64,000 nt of DNA from Flavobacterium psychrophilum (lineage in GTDB: Bacteria; Bacteroidota; Bacteroidia; Flavobacteriales; Flavobacteriaceae). Shown here one piece after another: positions 17,400-28,114 of this stretch. The DNA lies in the NCBI GenBank assembly GCA_945905915.1, contig CAMDQL010000001.1, forward strand, positions 17,498 through 81,497, in the 5' to 3' direction. Under the pieces are notes generated by a model. The model saw nothing but the letters and a program-made list of their open reading frames with translations. It was not told the origin of the DNA and made no database searches. Made by a program: the position numbers and the translations under genes. Position 1 is the first letter of the stretch. Each line of letters starts with the position of its first letter.

Positions 17400-18122
17400 C
17401 TATTTCTTACAAACCACTTGTTGTGTAAACATTAAGTTTATCTCTTTGTACTCATTAATCAAAGTGTCTTTTATTGCGTGATAAAAAAAAGCTTTATAAT
17501 TCTTGAGCTTCTTTTTTACATTAATTGGTTTCCCAAAAGCAATTTTATAATCAAAACTCCGGTTGGTTAACACCACATTTCCCGAAGGCATGATTTGTGC
17601 GCCAGTAATGTTTTTACTTAAGAAATCATCTTTGTTAATTTCATTAAATAAATTCAAATATGACTTACTTTTTTCTTTACTGAATTCGCCAACAACTAGG
17701 GGAACTCGTGCCGAAAAATTTGTTGACAATGAAATTCTACCTCCTTTTCTATCAAGGTAATAGCTGTCATTATCAGAAATAACTCTTAGTATAGGGATCT
17801 TTTGAGTAATACGCGTATTTAGAAAACCATCTATTGTAGAAAAAACTTCTGCTTTTTCAATCATCTCATGATGATTTAGAGAATTTTCTAAACTATTCAA
17901 ATCTACTTTATCTTTTTGTATTCTTGAAGCACCTCCTAAATTTTGTATTAACAAGTTATTAACCATTTGATGTGTTAAAAACATGTTTTCATTCGACTCA
18001 AATTTAATTTCTATCTTGTTGATTTTGCGCACTATATTCCTTTTTAAAGAAAAAGAATACAAGAAAATCATTGTAAAAATGATCATCACTAAACGTATAC
18101 TATGCCAATTAATCCTTCTCAT
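17400..18122 (-). CDS. ftsQ: cell division protein FtsQ/DivIB
   Basis: Bitopic membrane protein of 240 aa with one N-terminal membrane segment (about residues 10-25) and a periplasmic part that holds the POTRA-like region (about 33-105) and the FtsQ beta domain. Sequence similarity to proteobacterial FtsQ is low, and the call rests on topology, size and position between murC and ftsA. The first 14 bp overlap the end of murC, which implies translational coupling. It bridges the FtsL complex and the cytoplasmic ring. Confidence 0.85.
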   Translation of the reverse strand: MRRINWHSIRLVMIIFTMIFLYSFSLKRNIVRKINKIEIKFESNENMFLTHQMVNNLLIQNLGGASRIQKDKVDLNSLENSLNHHEMIEKAEVFSTIDGFLNTRITQKIPILRVISDNDSYYLDRKGGRISLSTNFSARVPLVVGEFSKEKSKSYLNLFNEINKDDFLSKNITGAQIMPSGNVVLTNRSFDYKIAFGKPINVKKKLKNYKAFFYHAIKDTLINEYKEINLMFTQQVVCKK

Positions 18123-19455
18123 AAAGCGCTTTTTTAATATCTTTTACCATCTCGCCAATGTCGCCAGCTCCAATTGTTACAAATACTGAAGCGTCTGAAT
18201 TTTGAAATGTAGAAATCAATTCATTTTTATTCACTAATTTTTTATTTGGATGATCAATTTTTGTTAATAACCAACTAGAATTGATTCCTTCTATGGGTAA
18301 TTCTCGTGCTGGATATATTTCAAGCAACAGCACTTCATCAAATTGTGCTAAACTTTCTGCAAAACCATCGGCAAAATCTTTGGTTCGACTAAATAAATGC
18401 GGCTGAAAAGCTGCTATAATTTTCTTTCCTGGATACAATTCACGAACCGCCTGATGCACCGCGTTAATTTCAGTTGGATGATGCGCATAATCATCAATAT
18501 ATACTTTGTTTTCTTCTCGTATTTGGAATGAAAACCGACGTCTAACTCCTTTAAAACTAGCTAACGCTGCACTAATTTTATCATTGGAAACCCCATAGGA
18601 TTTTGCCATTGCGAAAGCCAATAACGCATTTGTTAAATTGTGATGTCCAGGTAAACCAAATTTTACATTTGGCACTAATTCTGCTGGAGTTTTCACATCA
18701 AACACATAAAATCCTTTTTCGATACGAATATTTTGTGCCGAAAAATCTGCGTCGTTTGATATTCCAATGGTTATTCCTTCCAAAGGTAAACCTTGAACTA
18801 TATATAAATTTTCGCTGGATGTTTTTGCTGCAAATTCTTTAAAAGATTCTTCAATACTTGCTGCGTCTCCATAAATATCTAAATGGTCTGCATCCATTGA
18901 AGTTATGCAAGAAACATTTGGATGCAAATGTAAAAATGAACGATCAAACTCATCTGCTTCAACAACTGTAACTGTTTTTCCTGAACCAATTAGGTTTGAA
19001 TTATAGTTTTCAACAATTCCGCCTAAAAAAGCAGTAACATCTACCCCGCTTTCAAATAAAATATGTCCTAAAATACTTGATGTGGTTGTTTTTCCGTGTG
19101 TACCAGCTACCGCAAAACAATAGGTGTCTTTTGTAATTAACCCAAGAACTTCGGCGCGTTTTTTAATAGAATAATCTCTTTCTAAAAAATAATTCCACTC
19201 TGAATGCGAAACAGGAACTGCGGGTGTTACAACTACTAAGGTATTTTCGCTGTAAAAATCTTTTGGAATTAAATTGATATTATCCTCAAAATGAATAGCT
19301 AAACCCAACGCTTGCAACTCGTCTGTTAATTGCGTTTCCGTTTTATCATAACCCGCTACATTTTTACCGATATTTTGGAAATAACGAGCCAAAGCACTCA
19401 TACCGATGCCTCCGATGCCGATAAAATATACGTTATGTATTTGGTTTAGGTTCAT
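18109..19455 (-). CDS. murC: UDP-N-acetylmuramate--L-alanine ligase
   Basis: Mur ligase of 448 aa that adds L-alanine to UDP-MurNAc in the cytoplasm. The N-terminal Rossmann motif FIGIGGIGMSALARYF, the ATP loop VAGTHGKTTTSS near residue 117, the metal-binding EADEFDRSFL and YAHHPTEI further on are all characteristic of MurC. Length is typical. It overlaps ftsQ downstream and is separated from murG by 70 bp containing short-word repeats. Confidence 0.97.
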   Translation of the reverse strand: MNLNQIHNVYFIGIGGIGMSALARYFQNIGKNVAGYDKTETQLTDELQALGLAIHFEDNINLIPKDFYSENTLVVVTPAVPVSHSEWNYFLERDYSIKKRAEVLGLITKDTYCFAVAGTHGKTTTSSILGHILFESGVDVTAFLGGIVENYNSNLIGSGKTVTVVEADEFDRSFLHLHPNVSCITSMDADHLDIYGDAASIEESFKEFAAKTSSENLYIVQGLPLEGITIGISNDADFSAQNIRIEKGFYVFDVKTPAELVPNVKFGLPGHHNLTNALLAFAMAKSYGVSNDKISAALASFKGVRRRFSFQIREENKVYIDDYAHHPTEINAVHQAVRELYPGKKIIAAFQPHLFSRTKDFADGFAESLAQFDEVLLLEIYPARELPIEGINSSWLLTKIDHPNKKLVNKNELISTFQNSDASVFVTIGAGDIGEMVKDIKKALYEKD

Positions 19456-19457
19456 AT

Positions 19458-19522
19458 ATTTTTGTTTCAGGTTTCAAGTTTGATTTGTTTCAGGTTATAT
19501 ACTTGAAACGTGGAACTTGAAA
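19458..19522. repeat. intergenic shuffled-word repeat between murG and murC
   Basis: Several near copies and inverted copies of GTTTCAGGTTTCAAG, such as TTTCAGG, TTTCAAG, TTGAAAC and CTTGAAAC. The opposed words could fold into a stem-loop in the dcw transcript. Confidence 0.55.
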
Positions 19523-19525
19523 CAT

Positions 19526-20632
19526 TTAAACTAATTTAACTATCTCTTCAACAATATCTTTTGTTGCGTTTGGTTTAGCTAATTTTTTTATGTTTTGACT
19601 TAATTCTGTTTGTTTATCTTCATTCGTAATTAGATCAGTAAAAACGGTTTCAAACTCAGCATCTAAATTTGCTTCTTTAAGCAAAATTGCGCCATCTTTA
19701 TCTGCAATTGCTTTGGCATTTTTCGTTTGATGATCTTCTGCTACATTGGGCGATGGAATAAAAATCGTAGGCTTACCCACAATGCATAATTCCGAAACCG
19801 AAGATGCACCTGAACGCGAAATAATTACATCTGCAGCAGCATAAACTAAATCCATTCGGTCAATAAACGCCAAAACAGTTACGAGTTTTGAGTTGGAAGT
19901 TGAGAGTTTTTCCAAGTTATATTTTTTATACTCTTCGAAATACAATTTTCCGCATTGCCAGATGATTTGAATGTTTTGGTTCAGTAAAAAATCCAATTCT
20001 TTTTCAATTAATTGGTTGATTCTTCTTGCGCCTAAACTTCCGCCTAAAACCAATACCGTTTTTTTAGATTCATCTAACTTAAAATAAGCATTCGCTTCAC
20101 TTTTATTTGCTTGAAGCAATAAATCTTGTCGCACTGGATTACCTGTTAATATCATTTTATCCTTTGGAAAAAATCGTTCCAAATTTTCATATGCAACACA
20201 AATTGCATTTGCTTTTTTAGCTAGTAATTTATTAGTAATTCCTGGATATGAATTTTGCTCTTGTATTAAAGTTGGAATTCCTAATAGCGATGCTACTTTT
20301 AATACCGCACCGCTTGCAAAACCTCCTGTACCAATTACCACATCTGGTTTAAAACTTTTTATAATAAAAAAAGATTTCAACAAACTTGAAGCTAATTTTA
20401 TTGGAAACAATGCATTTTTAAAAGTTAACTTTCTTTGTAAACCTGCAATCCATAATCCTTTAATTTCATAACCTGCTTGAGGCACTTTTTGCATTTCCAT
20501 TTTATCTTGCGCGCCAACAAAAAGAAATTTTGCTTCAGGAAAACGCACTTTTAATTCGTTAGCAATAGCTACTGCAGGATAGATATGTCCTCCTGTTCCG
20601 CCTCCGCTAATTATGAATCTTGGTTGTTGCAT
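19526..20632 (-). CDS. murG: UDP-GlcNAc--lipid I N-acetylglucosaminyltransferase MurG
   Basis: Peripheral membrane GT28 glycosyltransferase of 368 aa that converts lipid I to lipid II. Diagnostic motifs are [15 protein letters not shown] at the N-terminus, [13 protein letters not shown] near residue 100, [13 protein letters not shown] at about 195 and the acceptor-binding region [11 protein letters not shown] near 275. It begins directly after the ftsW stop codon with no spacing. Confidence 0.97.
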   Translation of the reverse strand: MQQPRFIISGGGTGGHIYPAVAIANELKVRFPEAKFLFVGAQDKMEMQKVPQAGYEIKGLWIAGLQRKLTFKNALFPIKLASSLLKSFFIIKSFKPDVVIGTGGFASGAVLKVASLLGIPTLIQEQNSYPGITNKLLAKKANAICVAYENLERFFPKDKMILTGNPVRQDLLLQANKSEANAYFKLDESKKTVLVLGGSLGARRINQLIEKELDFLLNQNIQIIWQCGKLYFEEYKKYNLEKLSTSNSKLVTVLAFIDRMDLVYAAADVIISRSGASSVSELCIVGKPTIFIPSPNVAEDHQTKNAKAIADKDGAILLKEANLDAEFETVFTDLITNEDKQTELSQNIKKLAKPNATKDIVEEIVKLV

Positions 20633-21982
20633 TTATTCTTTATTTCTTACGCTGTTCATAGGATTTTGTCCGTTATACAAACTATCTCCTTCGTCTTTAC
20701 TTAATTCTTCTCTAATGGAGTATTTCATTTCCTCCATTTTTTGCTGATTTTCATCCACTTCTTTTTCTTCATTTAGGGCAACTTGTGCGTCTATAATTTG
20801 TTGTAACGCATCGTCGCGTTTACGTTTATCGTCTAAATCTAAAGCAATTTCTTCTTCCTTTTTTGTAACACTTAATATAATTCCGATAGCTATACAAGTC
20901 ATCCAAAGAGAAGTTCCACCACTACTAATTAATGGCAACGGCTGTCCGGTAACTGGCAATAACTCAACTGCAACACCCATATTTATGAATGCTTGAAAAA
21001 TAATTGGGAAACCAAGTCCGATAATCAGCAGTTTTCCAAATAATGTTGTTGCTTTTTGGGCATCAATAATAAATCGAATGAACAAGAGTAGATATAAAAA
21101 TATAATTCCGACCGCTCCGATTAATCCATATTCTTCGACTATAATTGCGAAAATAAAATCGGATGAAGATTGTGGTAGAAAATGTTTTTGAACGCTTTTT
21201 CCAGGACCAAGACCATAAATTTTTCCAGAGGCTATGGCTATTTTTGCGTTTTCAATTTGGTAATCATCGTCATTTGGTTTGTCATCAAAAAAACTATCTA
21301 TACGACTCATCCACGTATCAACACGATTGGGCATTGCATCTGGAAATGCTTTTGCAACCATGATGAAGAATAACAAACTTGCAATACCTGCTCCAATAAT
21401 AAAACCCAAATATTTTAAGGGATATTGCCCGATGAAAACGAGCATGCAAACCATTGAAAAAATCAAAGCTGTAGTAGAAAAATTAGCAGGAAGTACTAAA
21501 GCCAAAATAGCAAATACAGGCAACCATAGTTCTAATAATGATTCTTTAAATGAATATTCTTTGTCGCTTACTTTAGATAAATAACGAGCAACATAAATCA
21601 TCAATACAATAAATGCAATGGTAGATGTTTGAAAACTAATACCTACAAAAGGAATTTGGATCCATCGACTGGCATTTGCTCCATCAATTACCGTTCCTTT
21701 AAATAAAGTATAAACTAATAATAATATTACAAGTGGAATTCCAAAAATAGATAATGCTTTAAAATAATGATACGGTGTTTTATGGATAAAAAATACAATA
21801 GCAAACCCTAACATAACATGAATAAAATGTTTGAATAAATAACCTATTGTTGAACCTTTACCGATTACATAAACTAAATTTGTACTGGCACTATAAACTG
21901 GCAAAAAAGAAACCAAAGCTAATAGAAACACTATTGCCCAAATGGTTTTATCTCCTCTTATTTTACCAATGATATCGAACAT
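20633..21982 (-). CDS. ftsW: lipid II polymerase / SEDS protein FtsW
   Basis: SEDS family glycosyltransferase of 449 aa with about ten membrane segments that polymerises septal peptidoglycan together with FtsI. Visible family marks are RWIQIPFVGISFQ near residue 105, the loop DFIFAIIVEEYGLIGA near 275 and the C-terminal LPLISSGGTSLW. A charged cytoplasmic tail of about 70 residues follows the last membrane segment. It is 102 bp downstream of murD and touches murG. RodA is the alternative, but its position in the dcw cluster makes it FtsW. Confidence 0.95.
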   Translation of the reverse strand: MFDIIGKIRGDKTIWAIVFLLALVSFLPVYSASTNLVYVIGKGSTIGYLFKHFIHVMLGFAIVFFIHKTPYHYFKALSIFGIPLVILLLVYTLFKGTVIDGANASRWIQIPFVGISFQTSTIAFIVLMIYVARYLSKVSDKEYSFKESLLELWLPVFAILALVLPANFSTTALIFSMVCMLVFIGQYPLKYLGFIIGAGIASLLFFIMVAKAFPDAMPNRVDTWMSRIDSFFDDKPNDDDYQIENAKIAIASGKIYGLGPGKSVQKHFLPQSSSDFIFAIIVEEYGLIGAVGIIFLYLLLFIRFIIDAQKATTLFGKLLIIGLGFPIIFQAFINMGVAVELLPVTGQPLPLISSGGTSLWMTCIAIGIILSVTKKEEEIALDLDDKRKRDDALQQIIDAQVALNEEKEVDENQQKMEEMKYSIREELSKDEGDSLYNGQNPMNSVRNKE

Positions 21983-22084
21983 ATTTTTTTTGTATAATGT
22001 ATATTGTATTGTTGTATTTTGATTGATAATTGGTCTATATATATATTATTTATAGATTCTTATTTGGGTTTGGGTTTGGGAATT

Positions 22085-23419
22085 TTACAAATTATAAATA
22101 GCTTGTTTGAATTGATTTCCTCTGTCTTCATAATTTTCATACAAATCAAAACTAGCACATGCAGGAGACAAAAGCACCGTGTCTCCTTTTTCTGCTAAGC
22201 GTTTTGCAATTTGAACTGCTTCTGACATGGAAGTTGTTTCAACCATAATATCTACTACATTATTAAATACATCGCATATTTTGGCGTTGTCTACTCCAAT
22301 GCAAACAATGGCTTTTACTTTTTCGCGAACCAATGGCATTAATTCATCATAATCATTTCCTTTGTCAACACCTCCAACTATCCAAACAGTAGGTGTGGTC
22401 ATGCTGTCCAATGCGTAAAAAACCGAATTTACATTAGTGGCTTTTGAATCATTAATATATTGCACCCCTTGTATTTTTAATACTTTTTCTAAACGGTGTT
22501 CTGCACCTTGAAAATTAGTCAAACTTTCTCTAATGGTTTGTTTTCTAATATTCAACAACTGAGCAACAGCAGTTGCTGCCATTGCATTTTTAATGTTGTG
22601 TTTTCCTTCTAAGGCTAGTTCGTTGATTTGCATAGTAAATAGTTCTTTATTAATTGTGCTATTAAATTTGTTGTCTTCTAAAAATGCTCCGTTATTTTCA
22701 AGCTTTTCTGAAAGCGAGAATGGAACTTTATTTGCTTTAATTGTATTCTTACTTAACCAATTATGGATGGCTTCATCTTCATAATCATAAATTAGATAAT
22801 CTGCTTCCGTTTGGTTTTTTGTTATTCTAAATTTTGATGCGATGTATAAATTATAATCATAATTGTATCGATCTAAATGATCTGGGCTAATATTTGTAAT
22901 GATGGCAATATGTGGCTTATAATTAATTATACCATCTAGTTGAAAACTACTCAATTCTAATACATAAACATCGTGCTTATTTTCGGCTACTTGCCAGGCG
23001 AAGCTTTTTCCGATGTTTCCGGCTAAACCTACATTTAATCCACCTTGTTTTAAAACATGATAGGTTAATAATGTGGTAGTGGTTTTTCCGTTACTGCCGG
23101 TAATTCCTATGGTTAATGCTTCTGTAAACTGGGCTGCAAACTCAATTTCAGAAATAACTGAAATCCCTTTCTCGATGAGTTTTTTAACAATAGGTGCTTT
23201 CTCAGGAATACCAGGACTTTTCATTACAACATCGGCATTCAGAATTAATGCTTCTGTATGCTTTTCATCTTCCCAGATAATTTCATTATTTGTAAGAACT
23301 TCTTTATAACTGTCTTTTATTTTTCCATAATCGGAAACAAAAACATCATATCCTTTTTGCTTTCCTAAAATTGCAGTACCTACTCCGCTTTCTCCACCTC
23401 CCAAAACAACCAATCGCAT
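22085..23419 (-). CDS. murD: UDP-N-acetylmuramoylalanine--D-glutamate ligase
   Basis: Mur ligase of 444 aa that adds D-glutamate to UDP-MurNAc-L-Ala. N-terminal motif LGGGESGVGTAILGK, ATP loop GITGSNGKTTTTLL near residue 108, then ISPDHLDRYN and INDSKATNVNSVFYAL, which is typical of MurD. It begins 1 nt after mraY, so translation is probably coupled. Confidence 0.97.
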   Translation of the reverse strand: MRLVVLGGGESGVGTAILGKQKGYDVFVSDYGKIKDSYKEVLTNNEIIWEDEKHTEALILNADVVMKSPGIPEKAPIVKKLIEKGISVISEIEFAAQFTEALTIGITGSNGKTTTTLLTYHVLKQGGLNVGLAGNIGKSFAWQVAENKHDVYVLELSSFQLDGIINYKPHIAIITNISPDHLDRYNYDYNLYIASKFRITKNQTEADYLIYDYEDEAIHNWLSKNTIKANKVPFSLSEKLENNGAFLEDNKFNSTINKELFTMQINELALEGKHNIKNAMAATAVAQLLNIRKQTIRESLTNFQGAEHRLEKVLKIQGVQYINDSKATNVNSVFYALDSMTTPTVWIVGGVDKGNDYDELMPLVREKVKAIVCIGVDNAKICDVFNNVVDIMVETTSMSEAVQIAKRLAEKGDTVLLSPACASFDLYENYEDRGNQFKQAIYNL

Positions 23420-23420
23420 G

Positions 23421-24641
23421 CTATCTTAATTTTAATGATACCAAAGAGAAAATAGCTAATAGAATTCCAACAATCCAAAAACGAGTTACTATTCTACTTT
23501 CGTGATATCCTTTCTTTTGATAATGATGATGTAATGGAGACATTAAGAAAATGCGTCTTCCCTCTCCATATTTCTTTTTCGTATATTTAAAGTAACTAAC
23601 TTGAACAATAACCGATAAATTTTCAGCTAAGAAAATACCACAAACTACCGGAATCATTAATTCTTTTCGGATAGCAATTGCAATAACTGCTATAATTCCA
23701 CCAATGGTTAAACTTCCCGTATCCCCCATAAAAACTGAGGCTGGATAAGCATTGTACCATAAAAATCCAACTAATGCTCCTACAAAAGCAGCGATGAAAA
23801 TCGTCATTTCACCTGCATTTGGGATGTACATGATGTTTAGATAGTCTGAAAAAATTATATTTCCAGAAACGAATGTGAATAACCCAAGAGTCAATACCGA
23901 AATAGCAGAAGTTCCTGCGGCTAAACCATCAATTCCATCGGTTAAATTGGCTCCATTTGAAACCGCTGTAATGATCAAAATAACCATTGGAATAAAGATC
24001 AACCAAGCATAACTTTTGTAATCATCTCCCATAAATGATAATACTTCGGCATAATCAAATTCATTGTTTTTCATGAACGGAATAGTCGTTGCCGTTGATT
24101 TTTCTTCTAAATCAGATGTTTTTATATTGTTTTCCATTTTTACCCTAGAAGTTACTGTATCTTTTCTAACGGTAACATCTGGACTTAAATACAATACGGT
24201 TCCCACAATTAATCCAAGACCAACTTGTCCAATTACTTTAAAAACACCTTTTAATCCTTGTTTGTCTTTTTTAAATATTTTAATGTAATCATCTATGAAA
24301 CCAATAGTTCCCATCCAAATGGTAGTCACAATTAGTAAAATGATATAAATATTATTCAATTTTGCTAACAATAAAACCGGAATCAAAGTTGCTAGAATAA
24401 TGATAATTCCACCCATTGTAGGTGTTCCAGCTTTTGCGGTCTGTCCTTCTAATCCTAGTTCGCGTACCGTTTCACCAACTTGTTGATTTCTTAAATAATT
24501 GATGATTTTTTTTCCGTAAATCGTAGCAATCAACAACGACAAAATAAAAGCCAATGCCGAACGAAAAGTTATGTATTGAAATACACCCGCTCCAGGAACA
24601 TCAAATGCTTTGTCTAAGTATTGAAAAATATAGAATAACAT
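23421..24641 (-). CDS. mraY: phospho-N-acetylmuramoyl-pentapeptide transferase MraY
   Basis: Polytopic enzyme of 406 aa that transfers phospho-MurNAc-pentapeptide to undecaprenyl phosphate, forming lipid I. Motifs include [11 protein letters not shown] near residue 75, GFIDDYIKI (catalytic aspartates) near 118, [12 protein letters not shown], and [10 protein letters not shown] with [11 protein letters not shown] late in the protein. Compared with the about 360 aa proteobacterial enzyme there is a hydrophilic insert at about residues 155-205, common in Bacteroidota homologues. It is 33 bp downstream of murE. Confidence 0.97.
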   Translation of the reverse strand: MLFYIFQYLDKAFDVPGAGVFQYITFRSALAFILSLLIATIYGKKIINYLRNQQVGETVRELGLEGQTAKAGTPTMGGIIIILATLIPVLLLAKLNNIYIILLIVTTIWMGTIGFIDDYIKIFKKDKQGLKGVFKVIGQVGLGLIVGTVLYLSPDVTVRKDTVTSRVKMENNIKTSDLEEKSTATTIPFMKNNEFDYAEVLSFMGDDYKSYAWLIFIPMVILIITAVSNGANLTDGIDGLAAGTSAISVLTLGLFTFVSGNIIFSDYLNIMYIPNAGEMTIFIAAFVGALVGFLWYNAYPASVFMGDTGSLTIGGIIAVIAIAIRKELMIPVVCGIFLAENLSVIVQVSYFKYTKKKYGEGRRIFLMSPLHHHYQKKGYHESRIVTRFWIVGILLAIFSLVSLKLR

Positions 24642-24674
24642 AATATTTGCTTAGTTTTAAAGGTTAATGATGGC

Positions 24675-26138
24675 TTATTTATTTAATTGTTGTAATAATT
24701 CGGTTACTATTTGTAAATCATCAAAATCATATTTCACTCCGTTTATTTCTTGATAGGTTTCATGTCCTTTTCCAGCAATTAAAATAATGTCATTTGGGTT
24801 TGCCAGTTGACAAGCGGTTTTAATGGCTTGTTTTCGATCTAAAATGGAAATTGTTTTTTTGAAATTTTGAGGTTCAACTCCTTGTTCCATTTCTTGAATA
24901 ATTATTTCTGGATTTTCGGTTCTTGGATTATCTGCTGTAAAAATGGCTTTATCACTCAACGTAGCAGCAATGTTTGCCATAACTGGACGTTTTGTTTTAT
25001 CTCGATCGCCACCACAACCTACAACTGTAATTAGCTGCTCGTTTTTTGTACGAATATCCTCAATAGTTTGTAGCACATTTTCTAAAGCATCGGGCGTATG
25101 AGCATAATCGACAATTGCCGTAATTTTTGAATCGGAAACAATAAACTGAAATCGTCCAGATACACTTTCTAATTCAGAAAGCAATCGTAATGCCTCAACT
25201 TTTTCGATTCCTAATTCGACAGCAACTCCGAAAATGGCTAGTAAATTATACGCATTAAACGAACCTATTAATTTAACCCAAACTTCGTTATCATTTATTT
25301 TTAGCAATAACCCTGATAATTGATTTTCGAGAATTTGTGCTTTATAATCGGCGTACGATTTTAGCGCATAAGTGATTTTTTTTGCCTTTGTGTTTTGAAG
25401 CATTACTACACCATTTTTATCGTCGCAATTTGTTATTGCAAATGCCGATTTTGGCAAATAATCAAAAAACGATTTTTTTACATCGCGATATTCGGCAAAG
25501 GTGTTATGATAATCTAAATGATCGTGTGATAAATTCGTAAAAATGCCTCCCGCAAATTGAAGAGCGGCTGTTCGTTTCTGATGAATTCCGTGCGAACTCA
25601 CTTCCATGAAACAAAACTCGCAACCTTCTTGAATCATTTGGTCCAAATAATAATTTAACGTCAGTGAATCCGGAGTCGTGTGCGTAGCTTTAAACTCTTC
25701 GGAATCCACCATAATTTTAACCGTTGAAAGCAATCCAACTTTATATCCTGCTTTTTTAAATAACTGATATAATAATGAAGCAATTGTTGTTTTTCCATTG
25801 GTACCCGTTACACCTACTAGTTTAACTTTCTCTGACGGATTATCATAAAAATTAGCCGATAAATACGCTAAAGCCTCATTCGTATCATTAACTTGCACAT
25901 AGGTAATTCCTTGCACTATAGTTTCAGGAAATTGTTCGCAAACAATAACATTTGCCCCAAGTGCAATTGCTTTTTCAATATAATCATGCCCGTCAGAAAG
26001 GGTGCCTTTTATCGCCACAAAAGCAGTATTTGATTCCACTTTTCTAGAATCAAATTCAATTTTTGAGATAGTTACATCGGTAGCTCCATGAACTGCTTCA
26101 ATGCTAACTCTATATAATATGTCTTTTAGGCGTTTCAC
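24675..26138 (-). CDS. murE: UDP-N-acetylmuramoyl-dipeptide--2,6-diaminopimelate ligase
   Basis: Mur ligase of 487 aa that adds the third stem amino acid. The ATP loop is GVTGTNGKTTIASLL near residue 110. The motif ADNPRTENPE near residue 400 contains DNPR, which family knowledge associates with meso-diaminopimelate rather than lysine specificity. GKGHETYQ near the C-terminus is also typical. The start codon overlaps the ftsI stop by 4 bp. Confidence 0.96.
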   Translation of the reverse strand: MKRLKDILYRVSIEAVHGATDVTISKIEFDSRKVESNTAFVAIKGTLSDGHDYIEKAIALGANVIVCEQFPETIVQGITYVQVNDTNEALAYLSANFYDNPSEKVKLVGVTGTNGKTTIASLLYQLFKKAGYKVGLLSTVKIMVDSEEFKATHTTPDSLTLNYYLDQMIQEGCEFCFMEVSSHGIHQKRTAALQFAGGIFTNLSHDHLDYHNTFAEYRDVKKSFFDYLPKSAFAITNCDDKNGVVMLQNTKAKKITYALKSYADYKAQILENQLSGLLLKINDNEVWVKLIGSFNAYNLLAIFGVAVELGIEKVEALRLLSELESVSGRFQFIVSDSKITAIVDYAHTPDALENVLQTIEDIRTKNEQLITVVGCGGDRDKTKRPVMANIAATLSDKAIFTADNPRTENPEIIIQEMEQGVEPQNFKKTISILDRKQAIKTACQLANPNDIILIAGKGHETYQEINGVKYDFDDLQIVTELLQQLNK

Positions 26139-28114
26139 GATAATTCGATTATAATAGTTTGATTCTTATTAATCTTTTGTCCCGAGGTAATGGATTGTTT
26201 CTTTACTCTTCCTAATCCAATAACTTTTACTTTTAAACCTAAATTTTCTAATAAAGCAACAGCATCCATAGCTTCCATGCCTTTTACATTAGGAACAATT
26301 TGTCCTTCTTTAACTACTTCTTTGTAATAGTTGTTGTATTTATTTTCTTGCGATACTACCTTAGCTTCAATATTTTTTACGTGATTTGTTGCTGGAGAAT
26401 CGGTAAATATTTTTTGTGCAATTCTTTTAAATACTGGTCCAGAAACATCGGCACCATAATATCCTACCGTTTTATCTGGCTTGTGAATTACTACAATACA
26501 TGAATATTTAGGTTGAACAGCTGGAAAATAACCTACAAATGATGAAGCATAATACATATCGGGTTTGCCATAATTAACTTGAGCTGTTCCGGTTTTGCCC
26601 GACATTGAAAAATCTTTTGAGTATAATTTTGAACCCGTTCCTTTTTTAACGACATTCTCTAAAACTGCTTGGACTTTACCTAATGTTTCTTGTGAACAAA
26701 TTTTTGGATTAATGATTTCGGTATTGAATTTTTTAATGGTTTTATTCCATTCTTTTACTTCACTAACGAAAATAGGTTTCACCATAACACCATTATTAGC
26801 AACCGCATTATACATTGTTAATGTTTGTAATGGAGTCACCGACAAACCATAACCAAAAGCCATCCAAGGCAAACTTGTACCCGACCAAGCGCTAGTGCCT
26901 GGATAAGGAATGAACGATTTACCTTCTCCTTTTATGGGTAATCCTAGTGGTTTATTTAATCCGTAACTATTAATTCGATCTACAAATTGTTTAGGATTAT
27001 TCTTGTAATTATTATAAACCGATTGAACTAAAACCGTATTAGACGAAACTTCAAAACCTCTAGCTAATGATATTTTACCGTAACCTCTATTGTTGGAATC
27101 TTTAACTTTTCTCTTATAATAAGTTATTAATCCCCCGTGTGAATCATAAACCGTACTCGTGTCTGCTTTTTTGTCATCTAAAACGGCAATCAAATCAAGT
27201 AATTTAAAGGTAGAGCCTGGTTCATGTGTTTCGTTTATGGCATAATTTTGAGTTTCAAAATAGCTTCCGTCTTCTCCCCTTCCTAAATTTGAAATGGCTT
27301 TAATGTGTCCGGTTTTTGTTTCCATAACCACAACACATCCATGATCAGCTTTGTAAATTTCTAATTGTTTTAATAAAGCATGGTGTGCAATATCCTGAAT
27401 GTAAACATCTATAGTTGAAATAATATCATAACCGTCTTGCGGATCTTTCTCATTGACATCACTGATAGGTTTCCACTGATTTTTTGCAATTTTTTGCATC
27501 ATTCTGTGGCCGTTTTTCCCATTCAAATAATTTCTAAATGCATATTCAAGTCCCTTTCCATCTTCATTTGAACGTTCATAACCAATAGTTCGTTTTGCTA
27601 CCAAGCCAATAGGATGCTTGCGAACCGTTTTTTGTTCAATTATAATTCCTCCTTTATTTGCACCTTTATTAAATAACGGAAAAGATTTTAAACGAACTTG
27701 TTCAGTATAACTTAGTTTTTTTGCGATGAAAACATAACGACTTTTATTAGCTCTTGCCTTTTGTAATTTTGCCTGATAAAAACCTGTTGGCTTACCAAAC
27801 ATTACTGATAATGAATCTGAAAGGTCTTTTAAATTATCTCTAAAATGTGTATCTGAAGGTACTACAGCATCAAAATACACCGCATATTCAGGAATTGAAG
27901 TTGCTAATAAACTTCCATCTGCAGAATATACATTTCCTTTATTTGCAGGAATTGGAAAGTTTTTAACGGTACGTTTATTGCCTAATTTTCTGTAATACTT
28001 TCCTTCAACCCACTGTATATTATTGAGTTTAATCAAAACAAAGAAAGCCATCATAAAAAATAAGAAGGCCACAAAATACATGCGATACGATATTTTTTTA
28101 TCTTCTATTGCCAT
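26135..28114 (-). CDS. ftsI: septal peptidoglycan transpeptidase FtsI (PBP3) with PASTA domain
   Basis: Class B penicillin-binding protein of 659 aa. One N-terminal membrane segment precedes the dimerisation domain. The transpeptidase carries the serine motif STFK (in EPGSTFKLLD), SSN, and KTG (in MSGKTGTAQ). A PASTA domain at the C-terminus begins with VPNVKGMEAMDAV. I prefer the ATG at 28112-28114 (MAIEDKKISYRMY) over an in-frame TTG six codons earlier. The gene then overlaps ftsL by 10 bp. It crosslinks septal peptidoglycan with FtsW. Confidence 0.95.
   Translation of the reverse strand: MAIEDKKISYRMYFVAFLFFMMAFFVLIKLNNIQWVEGKYYRKLGNKRTVKNFPIPANKGNVYSADGSLLATSIPEYAVYFDAVVPSDTHFRDNLKDLSDSLSVMFGKPTGFYQAKLQKARANKSRYVFIAKKLSYTEQVRLKSFPLFNKGANKGGIIIEQKTVRKHPIGLVAKRTIGYERSNEDGKGLEYAFRNYLNGKNGHRMMQKIAKNQWKPISDVNEKDPQDGYDIISTIDVYIQDIAHHALLKQLEIYKADHGCVVVMETKTGHIKAISNLGRGEDGSYFETQNYAINETHEPGSTFKLLDLIAVLDDKKADTSTVYDSHGGLITYYKRKVKDSNNRGYGKISLARGFEVSSNTVLVQSVYNNYKNNPKQFVDRINSYGLNKPLGLPIKGEGKSFIPYPGTSAWSGTSLPWMAFGYGLSVTPLQTLTMYNAVANNGVMVKPIFVSEVKEWNKTIKKFNTEIINPKICSQETLGKVQAVLENVVKKGTGSKLYSKDFSMSGKTGTAQVNYGKPDMYYASSFVGYFPAVQPKYSCIVVIHKPDKTVGYYGADVSGPVFKRIAQKIFTDSPATNHVKNIEAKVVSQENKYNNYYKEVVKEGQIVPNVKGMEAMDAVALLENLGLKVKVIGLGRVKKQSITSGQKINKNQTIIIELS

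Noticed and set aside
22066-22080. GGGTTTGGGTTTGGG between murD and ftsW, resembling a G-quadruplex or telomeric repeat
   Set aside because: Only three G runs are present, where four are needed, and the mRNA carries the C-rich strand. It is probably another short-word repeat.
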